DNA of 6,830 bases from Methylocystaceae bacterium (lineage in GTDB: Bacteria > Pseudomonadota > Alphaproteobacteria > Rhizobiales > Beijerinckiaceae): NCBI GenBank assembly GCA_003152255.1, contig PLZT01000580.1, positions 1 through 6,830 of the forward strand, read 5' to 3'. This document shows positions 1 to 5,396 of the stretch, one piece after another; position 1 is the first letter of the stretch, and every line of letters begins with the position of its first letter. The notes beneath the pieces were generated by a model, which saw nothing but the letters and a program-made list of their open reading frames with translations, ran no database searches and was not told where the DNA came from. The position numbers and the translations under genes are program-made.

Positions 1-411
1 GTGCGCATCGACATCGCCAACCCCTTTGGCGTTTATATGCACGACACGCCGGCGAAGGGCGTGTTCGGCGACGATTTCCGTTTCGTTTCCTCGGGCTGCA
101 TCCGCCTGCAGAACGTGCGCGATTATGTCGCCTGGCTGCTCAAGGAGACGCCCGGCTGGGACCGCGACCGTATCGACGAAGTGATCCGTTCGGGCGAGCG
201 CATCGACGTGAAGATTGTGCCGCAAGTGCCGGTCTATTGGGTCTATGTCACGGCCTGGGGCGCGCCCGACGGCGTGACGCAGTTCCGCGACGACATCTAC
301 CAGAAGGACGGAATCGGCGGCGCCCCGGGCCAGCTGGCGCTGCAGGGACGCCCGGTCGCGCAAAACACCGCCGGCGGAAAACTACTGCCGCGAGACGACG
401 AACCGCGGTGA
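1..411 (+). CDS. L,D-transpeptidase, LdtD/YcbB type (C-terminal part, cut by left window edge)
   Basis: This is the C-terminal end of a periplasmic L,D-transpeptidase, which makes 3-3 crosslinks in peptidoglycan. The visible part holds the YkuD catalytic core: the histidine of YMHDTP (residue 14 of the visible frame) and the nucleophilic cysteine in SSGCIRLQN (residue 33, codon 97-99). The arrangement HDTP, then SSGC[IV]R, then a tail with PDGVTQFRDDIYQKDG is what I know from the E. coli LdtD/YcbB branch, rather than from small YkuD-only enzymes. Family members are several hundred residues long with an N-terminal region and a peptidoglycan-binding domain; those lie to the left of the window. 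The GTG at position 1 is an internal valine codon, not a start, because the YkuD domain is already under way. The gene stops with TGA at 409-411 and is followed at once by a terminator-like hairpin, so it ends its transcription unit. Recognition is from motifs only. Confidence 0.9.
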   Translation: MRIDIANPFGVYMHDTPAKGVFGDDFRFVSSGCIRLQNVRDYVAWLLKETPGWDRDRIDEVIRSGERIDVKIVPQVPVYWVYVTAWGAPDGVTQFRDDIYQKDGIGGAPGQLALQGRPVAQNTAGGKLLPRDDEPR

Positions 412-417
412 TTTACA

Positions 418-474
418 CGCCGCCGAGCGGGAGTTCCCGCCGGCGGCGGCGCGGTTTTGGCGGTTTTTTCTTTT
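418..474 (+). terminator. Rho-independent terminator after the L,D-transpeptidase gene
   Basis: The left arm is cgccgccg (418-425) plus gcggga (427-432), with an A bulge at 426. The right arm is tcccgc (435-440) plus cggcggcg (441-448), and the loop is 2 nt. That gives a 14-bp, almost pure GC stem starting seven bases after the stop codon. T-rich sequence follows (455-458 and 464-474), but the main T tract begins about 15 nt after the stem, which is further than in a textbook terminator. Confidence 0.75.
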
Positions 475-573
475 AACGTCGAGCCGGAATTTGAATTTGA
501 TCAGCTCATGGGCGCGGTTTTTTTGCGCAGGAAGCGCGCGCCAGGAGATGCGTTTTTCGAAACAGATGGAGAG

Positions 574-611
574 CGGCGGCGATGCTTTATGCAAGGCACG
601 CATCGCCGCCG
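574..611. repeat. Perfect 12-bp inverted repeat at the left end of the integrase scar
   Basis: The arms cggcggcgatgc (574-585) and gcatcgccgccg (600-611) are exact reverse complements, separated by 14 nt. The right arm overlaps the first recognisable codons of the recombinase remnant. It could be a stem-loop in RNA, a protein-binding site, or a leftover of the mobile element's end. The sequence alone does not choose between these. Confidence 0.6.
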
Positions 612-779
612 TCGGCGAGCGCGCGTCGCATCGCTTCTTTGAATTCTTCACCGCCAATATCCGCAATCCGCGCACGCGCCGCCCGGATGGCGAACCCTGC
701 CTCGACACCCACGACGCGACTTTACGAACGCCTCGCCGAGGAAGCGACGCTTGACGAGGTGGAGCGCGTTCTGATTTGA
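602..779 (+). pseudogene. Tyrosine recombinase (integrase) remnant with the catalytic core deleted
   Basis: Two pieces of one protein family lie back to back in different frames. The first, in the frame of position 602, reads AAVGERASHRFFEFFTANIR followed by NPRTRR, which matches the N-terminal core-binding (SAM-like) domain of a common phage/XerD-like integrase family. From about 681 the next frame reads ARMANPASTPTTRLY and then ERLAEEATLDEVERVLI, ending at TGA 777-779. That is the C-terminal end of the same family, whose usual form from memory is MANHAS-RTTQLYDRR-DE-SLDEVERI. The tyrosine codon at 723-725 matches the catalytic tyrosine, while the family's histidine in NHAS is proline here. 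A typical member is about 300 residues. Here the pieces meet near 680-687, so roughly 200-250 residues with the Arg-His-Arg core are missing and the frame is shifted. The gene must be inactive. It marks an old integration or recombination event between the L,D-transpeptidase and the 941 gene. Confidence 0.75.
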
Positions 780-940
780 AATGCGTTTTGAAATTGGAAA
801 AGACATTTTACGAAGATGATAGTGTCCCCCGCGTCGACGGTCCTCAAAACGGTCGTTTATTGCGGTGGAAGTACGTTCGACGCCCATGCGCCGCCGTGCT
901 TATAAGTGAAGCGGGCGGAGCGAAGGCGCGAGGAGCTCCA

Positions 941-1660
941 ATGCATACCATCAAATATCGGATGACCGGCGAGAACCTGCGTCCGCGCCGCACCAAACTC
1001 GAAATTCCCGGATGGGCCGGCCAGCCCGAGCCGCGGGTCGACGGCTCGCACGAATACGCCTGGCACTGCGTTCCCTTCTCGGAGGCCGCGCATTATGGCG
1101 TCGAGGTCTTCTACCCTTACGCCAACGAACTGCGTGTCACGACAACGGACGGGCGGCTCGTGCTTGACGGCGATTTCGGCCCGCCCCCAGACGAGGAGCA
1201 CAATTGGCCACCGTTTCGCACCTTCGGAGAGCAGTTCTATACTTATCAAATTCTGCTCGATTTGAAGGTCGAAGCGGGTTTCGCTGTGAAGATCGAACCG
1301 CATCCGAGATTTTACACCGACCCGACCGATAGCGTGCCGATCGCCGTGCCGGCGCTTATCCGGAACTGGTGGCCGATGCTGTTCTTCGTCGTTTTCAAAT
1401 CACCGCCGGAAGGCCGCACGCATTTCTTTCGCCCGGGCGAGCCCTTCGCGCAGTTCACCATCATCCCGGAGGAGTGCGATTTTGAACTCGTTCAAATGAA
1501 TGAAGCGGAAGCCGCCGAACGCGAATTGCAGTCGCGGCGCATCTACGAAAGCCGCGCGACGCTCGCCGCCGATTCGCAATGGGTTTCAGCGTCGAACACT
1601 GTCTTCGACGCCACTTATAGGCGCATCCACGGGGCGGCGCGCAAATTGCCGCCCCGCTGA
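941..1660 (+). CDS. Conserved hypothetical protein, possibly DUF6065-like
   Basis: This gene encodes a 239-residue protein I cannot assign a function. The frame is open from 776, but the ATG at 941 is chosen because AGGAG at 931-935 sits 5 nt upstream and the preceding residues look like translated non-coding DNA. There is no signal peptide and no membrane segment, so it is probably cytoplasmic. It is rich in aromatic residues and proline. Notable stretches are EYAWHCVPFSEAAHYGVEVF (near residues 36-55), a middle part ending IEPHPRFYTDPTDSVP, then RNWWPMLFFVVFKSP and FRPGEPFAQFTIIPEE. The order (polar start, W-containing segment, then a GEPFA--TIIP segment) reminds me of DUF6065 proteins, but this is from memory and not secure. 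The last ~50 residues are charged and probably helical. TATAAG at 901-906 is a possible -10 element without a convincing -35. The gene converges on the histidine-rich gene and lies just after the integrase scar. Confidence 0.85.
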   Translation: MHTIKYRMTGENLRPRRTKLEIPGWAGQPEPRVDGSHEYAWHCVPFSEAAHYGVEVFYPYANELRVTTTDGRLVLDGDFGPPPDEEHNWPPFRTFGEQFYTYQILLDLKVEAGFAVKIEPHPRFYTDPTDSVPIAVPALIRNWWPMLFFVVFKSPPEGRTHFFRPGEPFAQFTIIPEECDFELVQMNEAEAAERELQSRRIYESRATLAADSQWVSASNTVFDATYRRIHGAARKLPPR

Positions 1661-1699
1661 CGCGATCCGCGTCAGCGCCTTCCTTGCGATCCGCGAAGG
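1656..1699. terminator. Tandem hairpins between convergent genes, probable bidirectional terminator
   Basis: The first hairpin is perfect: gctgacgcg (1656-1664), loop atc, cgcgtcagc (1668-1676), overlapping the stop codon of the 941 gene. The second is ccttgcg (1682-1688), loop atc, cgc-g-aagg (1692-1699), with one bulged G. Both carry the same 10-bp core GCGATCCGCG (1662-1671 and 1686-1695). They fill the 40-bp gap between two convergent stop codons, the usual place for shared transcription ends. Neither has a T tract, so a classic intrinsic terminator is not proven. Confidence 0.5.
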
Positions 1700-1700
1700 G

Positions 1701-2072
1701 TCAATAGGGATAGTAATTGTGGTGATGGTGGTGGTGGTGGTGGTGATAACGCCAATGATGGTGATGATGATGGTGGTGATAATAGCGCCGCCGCCAATAA
1801 TTATTGTGATGATGGTGATGATGGTGGTGATACCAATACTGAGCCAGCTGCGTTTGAGCGCCTGACTCGCCCGCCTGACTGGCGCGCGCCGCCGCTTCCA
1901 TCTCATCGGCGGTTTTGAGGAGCGCGACCGCGTTTGGTATCGGCTGCAGCAACTCGGCGTAGGAGGCCGGGCTCAACATTTCGGCGACGCTTTTCGCCGC
2001 CGCCGGGTCAATCGCGCCCATCGGCGCCAGCGCGGAGATCGCGCCTACAAGACGTGCGATATGCTTGTCCAT
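1701..2072 (-). CDS. Histidine-rich protein with three poly-His runs at the C-terminus
   Basis: This 123-residue protein has 25 histidines in three uninterrupted runs at residues 82-89 (8), 99-106 (8) and 110-118 (9). They are separated by NNYWRRRYY and WRY, and the tail is NYYPY. The first 80 residues are ordinary sequence: an Ala-rich, weakly hydrophobic start (MDKHIARLVGAISALAPMGA), then SPASYAELLQPIPNAVALLK and an Ala/Glu-rich linker. Similar short proteins with a YAELL-PIPNA-ALL core and a His-rich tail exist in Rhizobiales as far as I remember, with no assigned function. The tail should bind transition metals such as Ni, Cu, Zn or Co, so a metal store, chaperone or buffer role is plausible but is inference. 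There is no convincing signal peptide. The ATG at 2072 is preferred to the in-frame GTG at 2084, because that GTG lies within the Shine-Dalgarno region. No recognisable metal enzyme or transporter is adjacent. Confidence 0.85.
   Translation of the reverse strand: MDKHIARLVGAISALAPMGAIDPAAAKSVAEMLSPASYAELLQPIPNAVALLKTADEMEAAARASQAGESGAQTQLAQYWYHHHHHHHHNNYWRRRYYHHHHHHHHWRYHHHHHHHHHNYYPY
1719..1829 (-). repeat. Low-complexity His-codon tract (CAC/CAT repeats)
   Basis: Three blocks of histidine codons (1719-1745, 1755-1778, 1806-1829) appear on the + strand as gtg/atg trinucleotides. CAC and CAT are mixed irregularly and the blocks are interrupted by Tyr, Trp, Arg and Asn codons. This argues for selection on the histidines rather than a recent pure microsatellite expansion, although slippage could still change run length. 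Confidence 0.8.
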
Positions 2073-2076
2073 GTTA

Positions 2077-2082
2077 CCCTCC
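2077..2082 (-). promoter_or_regulatory. Ribosome binding site GGAGGG deciding the start of the His-rich gene
   Basis: On the minus strand GGAGGG is followed by TAAC and then ATG at 2072, a 4-nt spacing. The alternative GTG at 2082-2084 overlaps this site, so it is not the start. Confidence 0.7.
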
Positions 2083-2271
2083 ACCTAAATTGGCATCTCA
2101 ATTCGCAGCTGGCGCGGGGACAGCCGTAGTCAATTGGCTATTGTTGGGCGCATCGTGGTCGCGCTTTCGTCCGGCGCGCGCGACCTCTTAGACGTATTGG
2201 CCCGACCCGCCCTAGGCGATAGCGCGCATTATCCAGGTCAAGCTCGCCCGAGGCTGAAAGGCTTGGGAAGC

Positions 2272-2565
2272 TCACTCACAAACGCGGCGAGGGCGGTAGC
2301 CAATCACGTCGCCATATTCATCGAACACTGGACGGCTTTCGCGCCAGCAATGGGGAGGTTCGACATAGACCGGCGCGGGAGCGCCGTAATAGACGGGCGG
2401 CGCCGGGCGAGCCAGAGCGCCACCCGTCATCGCGCCAAGCGCAAAACCGCCGATTCCTGCGGCGACCGCCGCGCCAGCGTCGTCCGCGCGAGCCGGAGCC
2501 GTTGGTCCGAGAGAGGCGACGCCAAGCGTGGCGGAGGCGAGAACGGCGGCAAGCATTTTCTTCAT
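2272..2565 (-). CDS. Small secreted protein with a glycine-zipper segment
   Basis: This 97-residue protein has a clear Sec signal peptide: MKK, a hydrophobic core, and a likely cut after ARA at residue 27. A Gly/Ala-rich hydrophobic stretch follows (AGAAVAAGIGGFALGAMTGG, residues 30-49), resembling a glycine zipper. A Pro/Tyr linker with PPVYYGAPAPVYVEPP then leads to a short charged end with two cysteines (Cys73 and Cys96) that could form a disulfide. Short proteins of this build (signal, glycine zipper, proline-tyrosine linker, CW...CE tail) are common in Rhizobiales and remain functionally undefined. It may associate with the inner or outer membrane from the periplasm. The start is set by the MKK signal peptide and by GGAGA at 2571-2575, 5 nt upstream of the ATG. 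The frame stays open further upstream, but that part is arginine-rich shadow sequence. It stands alone, with a long repeat-rich leader upstream. Confidence 0.85.
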   Translation of the reverse strand: MKKMLAAVLASATLGVASLGPTAPARADDAGAAVAAGIGGFALGAMTGGALARPAPPVYYGAPAPVYVEPPHCWRESRPVFDEYGDVIGYRPRRVCE

Positions 2566-2617
2566 CGAAGTCTCCAAGGGCGTCGCGCCCTTTCGCAAGG
2601 CGTTCCCAAAAGCGGGC

Positions 2618-2650
2618 TCATTTTCGATCGCGTCATTGAATCGAAAATGA
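2618..2650. repeat. Perfect 11-bp inverted repeat, candidate operator or leader hairpin
   Basis: tcattttcgat (2618-2628) and atcgaaaatga (2640-2650) are exact reverse complements with an 11-nt spacer. The half-site centres are therefore 22 bp apart, about two helical turns, which suits a dimeric DNA-binding protein on one face. It lies 53-85 bp upstream of the small secreted gene's start codon. A stem-loop in the mRNA leader is the other reading. Confidence 0.5.
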
Positions 2651-2815
2651 ATTGCGGAGAAGTTTATAATTTCTCGCGTGACATTTATAAGGCGAGAATT
2701 TTTATCAAATAAATTCAATGGCTTATATGACACCTTGGCTTGAGGACCTCCACGGGAGGCGGCGTGGTTTCGCGGATTTGATTTGCGACGACAGGCCAGA
2801 CCCCGTGAAAGTTTC

Positions 2816-2853
2816 TTGACGGCGTTTATGCGGCGAAACACCGCTTCCGTCAA
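2816..2853. repeat. Nested inverted repeat downstream of the mutA-linked secreted gene
   Basis: The outer arms are ttgacgg (2816-2822) and ccgtcaa (2847-2853). Nested inside are gcgg (2830-2833) and ccgc (2841-2844). It lies about 50-85 bp past the stop of the minus-strand gene that ends at 2901, where a transcription end would be expected. There is no T tract on that strand, so I call it only an inverted repeat. Confidence 0.35.
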
Positions 2854-2900
2854 AACTCGCCGCCTCGCGGACATTCGCGCCGCGCCAACCCGCGCCACCC

Positions 2901-3311
2901 CTACCGCGCCGCTTTCCCGCCCGCGTCGCGATGCGCGCGCCAGGCGCCGCCACAGTAGTCGCTGCCGGAAGACCAGGCGCCCGCGCCGCTCGTTCCGGCG
3001 AAGTGGCCGGTGGCGCGCGAGACATGGCCGTTCGCGTCGACGAACTTCGCGGCGAAGGTGCCGTCGGATTCGACATAGCCCCACGGGCTCGATGCGCCGC
3101 TATTGGCGGAGATCACGCGTCCGCCCTGGACGACGACATTGACCGGAACCAGCGTCGGGCAATTGCCGGCCGTGGTCGTCGATTCGAAACTCCAGGCGCC
3201 GTCGTAACCGCTTCCGAGCGCCGATGGTTCGACGCCGGTCTTGGCTGGTTGCGCCTGCGCCGCGCTCGCAGCCGCCGTCGCGGCCGCGAGCAGCAGGGCT
3301 CTTACCTTCAT
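2901..3311 (-). CDS. Secreted hypothetical protein, translationally coupled to mutA
   Basis: This 136-residue protein has a strong Sec signal peptide (MKVRALLLAAATAAASAAQA, likely cut near residue 20). The mature part is small, glycine/serine/alanine-rich and beta-like: YDGAWSFESTTTAGNCPTL, then PVNVVVQGGRVISA, SDGTFAAKFVDANGHVSRAT and a GTSGAGAWSS...YCGGAWRAHR end. Cys51 and Cys120 may form a disulfide. The pattern (YDG-W opening, repeated strand-turn units, C-G-W ending) resembles uncharacterised secreted proteins of Rhizobiales that I know only as hypotheticals. The start is firm: AGGAGG lies 4 nt upstream within the last mutA codons, and the ATG overlaps the mutA TGA by two bases (ATGA). 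It therefore should be cotranscribed with mutA and translated by coupling. A periplasmic protein tied to a cytoplasmic mutase subunit has no obvious joint role, so the link may be only one of expression. Confidence 0.85.
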   Translation of the reverse strand: MKVRALLLAAATAAASAAQAQPAKTGVEPSALGSGYDGAWSFESTTTAGNCPTLVPVNVVVQGGRVISANSGASSPWGYVESDGTFAAKFVDANGHVSRATGHFAGTSGAGAWSSGSDYCGGAWRAHRDAGGKAAR

Positions 3312-5173
3312 ATGGCCTCCTCGAGAGCGCGCCGCAGCATGTCGTGCATGTCGCAGCCCGCGAAAATAAATCGCGCCACGCCCGCCTTGCGCAGATATTC
3401 CTCCATCTCGCCCGGACGCCCGGCGAGATAGAGGGTCGCGCCCGCGCCTTTAAGCGCGATCGCGACGGGAACTGCCGCATCGCAATAAATCTTGTCCGAA
3501 GAGCAAAGACAAGCCAGTTTCGCGCCACTGTCGCGGAAGGCCGCGACGATTTCCGCCATGTCTTCCGTTTGCGGTCCGAACACCGCCTCGACGCCGCCCG
3601 CCTCGAAAAAATTCTTGGCGAAATTCGCGCGTGGCGTGAATGTCGCCACAGAGCCCAGATTGGCGAGAAACACCCGCGGCCGCGCGCCGCTCACGGCGAG
3701 ATGCGCATCCGAGCGGGCGCGCAGGGCTTCGAACGGCTCGGACAGGCGCCGCGGCGCCAGCATCGGCGATTTATGCGCGCCTTGCGGCGCCTCCACCTCG
3801 GCGATTCGCGCGTCGACGGGCGCGAGCACATCGAGCGCGGTCTCGCCGATGTCGGGAAACTCGTTGGAGCCGGTGATCTTGTCCTTGCCGCGCGCGACAT
3901 TCCTGGCGCGCTCGCCGGCGGTCTCGGCGACCTTCGCCTGGAAACGGCCGGCGTCGAGCGCCTTGGCCAGCCCGCCTTCCGCCTCGATGGCCTGGAACTC
4001 GCTCCAGCCGCGCTCGCAAAGACCCTCGGTCAGCGCTTCGAAGCCGCCGGCGCCGCCGGCGGGATCGTCGACGATATGGAGGTAGGATTCGTCCTGCAGC
4101 ACGAGCTGCGTGTCGCGCGCGAGGCGGCGGGCGAAGGCGTTCGGCGCGCCGAGCGCCTGGGTGAAGGGCAGGGTGGTGATCGCGTCGGCCCCGCCGACCG
4201 CCGCCGAAAAGACCGCGATGGTGGCGCGCAGCAGATTGTTCCAGGGATCATTCGCGGTCATCATGCGCCAGGCGGTTTCGGCGTGGACCAGCGCCGGCGC
4301 GGGAGCTAGGCCGCATGACTCCTCGACGCGCGCCCACAAAGCGCGTAGCGCGCGGAACTTGGCGACGCCGACGAATTCATCGGCGTCGGCGGCGAGCCGG
4401 AACACCAGCATTTTTCGCGCGACGTCGAGGTCCAGGCCGGCGTCGTCCAGCGCGCGCAGATAGGCGAGGCCGGCCGCGAGCGCGTAGCCGAGCTCCTCCG
4501 GCTCCGTTCCGCCCGCCGCATGGACGACGCGGGCGTCCGCCGCGACGGTTCCCCTGATGAAGCCGGCCTTGGCGGCGCGCTTGGCGCGATCGGCGAAGCT
4601 TTTGGCGCCCTCGCTCCACGGCGCCGGCGCGAATCCATGCCGAAGCCGCGCGCCCAGGGGATCGAAGCCGAAGGAGACGCGGGTGATCGAGGGCACGATG
4701 TGATTCTTGTCGAGGAGCCGCATGATCGCCTCGGCGGCGTTTGGCGCGCGCGGCGAATCCTCGACCATGACGGGAATGCCGTAATCGAGACGCACTTTGT
4801 CGAGGACATGCGCCAAAGCGGGGTCGCCGTCGTCGTTGAGCGCCGCGCCGTAAGCCCCTTGCGATCCCGCGAAAACGAGGTGCAGACCGTCAGCGCCGCC
4901 TTCGAGATCCTCGAGCGCCTGAGCGTTGGCGGCTTCCGAATCGGCGATGTCGACGCGGGCGAGGATGGCCCAGCGGCCGGGATTGACGCGCAACGAGCGG
5001 GGGCTAGGCGCCTCCGCGCGCCGATAGAGCGGATTGATCGCCGCGCCGTCGTAGTTCTTGGCGACGAGCTTGTCGAGAGTTCCACCCTTCAGGGCGCGTT
5101 CGACGGCTTTGCGCCATTGGTCTTCGCTGGCCTGGGGAAAACTTCCCGCCAGGGCTTCATCCTGTAACGTCAT
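3308..5173 (-). CDS. mutA: Methylmalonyl-CoA mutase small (beta) subunit
   Basis: This 621-residue protein matches the small subunit of heterodimeric methylmalonyl-CoA mutase, which with the cobalamin-carrying MutB interconverts (R)-methylmalonyl-CoA and succinyl-CoA in the cytoplasm. The N-terminus (SFPQASEDQWRKAVERALKG, then LDKLVAKNYDG--INPLY) is the family opening. The TIM-barrel part includes DPWNNLLRATIAVFSAAVGG (residues 309-328), then TTLPFTQALGAPNAFARRLA and DTQLVLQDES, with DPAGGAGGFEALT after it. From about residue 498 (RPRVFLANLGSVATF) comes the degenerate B12-domain fold, ending near GCDMHDMLRRAL. The cobalamin-binding DxHxxG motif is absent where it would be expected, which marks this as MutA and not MutB or an ethylmalonyl-CoA mutase. 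The start at 5173 (MTLQDEALAG) is preferred over the ATG at 5218, since it matches family N-termini and follows GAGG closely. mutB is not next to it in this window, which is unusual compared with classic mutAB operons, although separated mcmA/mcmB genes are known in Methylobacterium. Confidence 0.93.
   Translation of the reverse strand: MTLQDEALAGSFPQASEDQWRKAVERALKGGTLDKLVAKNYDGAAINPLYRRAEAPSPRSLRVNPGRWAILARVDIADSEAANAQALEDLEGGADGLHLVFAGSQGAYGAALNDDGDPALAHVLDKVRLDYGIPVMVEDSPRAPNAAEAIMRLLDKNHIVPSITRVSFGFDPLGARLRHGFAPAPWSEGAKSFADRAKRAAKAGFIRGTVAADARVVHAAGGTEPEELGYALAAGLAYLRALDDAGLDLDVARKMLVFRLAADADEFVGVAKFRALRALWARVEESCGLAPAPALVHAETAWRMMTANDPWNNLLRATIAVFSAAVGGADAITTLPFTQALGAPNAFARRLARDTQLVLQDESYLHIVDDPAGGAGGFEALTEGLCERGWSEFQAIEAEGGLAKALDAGRFQAKVAETAGERARNVARGKDKITGSNEFPDIGETALDVLAPVDARIAEVEAPQGAHKSPMLAPRRLSEPFEALRARSDAHLAVSGARPRVFLANLGSVATFTPRANFAKNFFEAGGVEAVFGPQTEDMAEIVAAFRDSGAKLACLCSSDKIYCDAAVPVAIALKGAGATLYLAGRPGEMEEYLRKAGVARFIFAGCDMHDMLRRALEEAI
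3316..3321 (-). promoter_or_regulatory. Ribosome binding site AGGAGG inside the 3' end of mutA
   Basis: A full AGGAGG lies within the final Glu-Glu-Ala codons of mutA, 4 nt before the ATG at 3311. Together with the overlapping ATGA it fixes the start of the secreted protein gene and suggests strong reinitiation. Confidence 0.75.
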
Positions 5174-5396
5174 GGTCCTCGCTCGAACTTGCGGTCCGCT
5201 TCCGCGGCTATTTGGCATGAAGCGCGCGCTCTAGCCACCCCAATCCGTCGGCCAGCGGAGAGTGGGCTTTATTTTCGCCGCCAAACACCTTAACGAGGGG
5301 GGCGTTGTCCGGGGCAGTGGACGGGAACGCGGCGGCGAATCGGCTTGACCGGCGCATCGCGCCTAGAGGCCGGCAGAACCCCCAACGGAGGTGGAC
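5174..5396. promoter_or_regulatory. Divergent intergenic region between mutA and the ACP operon
   Basis: This 223-bp gap must contain the promoters of both divergent units, unless the mutA frame begins at its upstream ATG (5218). TTGACC at 5345-5350 resembles a -35 element for the ACP operon, but no acceptable -10 lies 16-18 bp after it. Imperfect inverted copies of a cgccgcc/ggcggcg element flank 5278-5336. I see no riboswitch-like or known-regulator consensus that I would defend. Confidence 0.35.
5387..5391 (+). promoter_or_regulatory. Ribosome binding site GGAGG deciding the ACP start
   Basis: GGAGG ends at 5391, inside a GTG triplet that could otherwise be read as the start. The next in-frame GTG at 5397 is 5 nt downstream, the normal spacing, so translation most likely begins there. 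Confidence 0.65.

Larger units (their letters stand above)
2566..2900 (-). promoter_or_regulatory. Non-coding upstream region of the small secreted gene, AT-rich with symmetric elements
   Basis: No gene is supported in these 335 bases. The part at 2618-2735 is much richer in A/T than the surroundings, as expected of a promoter region for the minus-strand gene ending its leader at 2565. It holds an 11-bp inverted repeat (2618-2628/2640-2650), an 8-bp pair cattgaat (2634-2641) and attcaatg (2713-2720), a 7-bp pair ttctcgc (2671-2677) and gcgagaa (2692-2698), and tttataa twice on the + strand (2663-2669, 2684-2690). I could not place a -35/-10 pair with good spacing. The rest (2736-2900) is GC-rich, with a small hairpin cctcc-acg-ggagg at 2747-2759. 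Confidence 0.4.

Noticed and set aside
1..3. GTG at the first base as a start codon of the L,D-transpeptidase
   Set aside because: The catalytic YkuD domain is already in progress and the family has several hundred residues upstream, so this is an internal valine codon.
776..940. N-terminal extension of the 941 gene from an ATG at 776
   Set aside because: The extra residues overlap the integrase remnant, look non-coding, and have no ribosome binding site, while the ATG at 941 has AGGAG at good spacing.
1719..1829. CRISPR array or pure microsatellite from the gtg/atg repeats
   Set aside because: There are no spacers or constant repeat units. The pattern is explained by histidine codons in a real minus-strand gene.
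2636..2670. + strand promoter TTGAAT/TATAAT
   Set aside because: The spacing is 23 bp, too long for a sigma-70 promoter, and no + strand gene follows.
3224..4309. Long + strand open frame opposite mutA
   Set aside because: It is an arginine-rich antisense shadow of a well-supported mutA gene, with no family features of its own.
3308..5173. Assignment as MutB or ethylmalonyl-CoA mutase
   Set aside because: The C-terminal domain lacks the DxHxxG cobalamin-binding motif and the length fits the small subunit.
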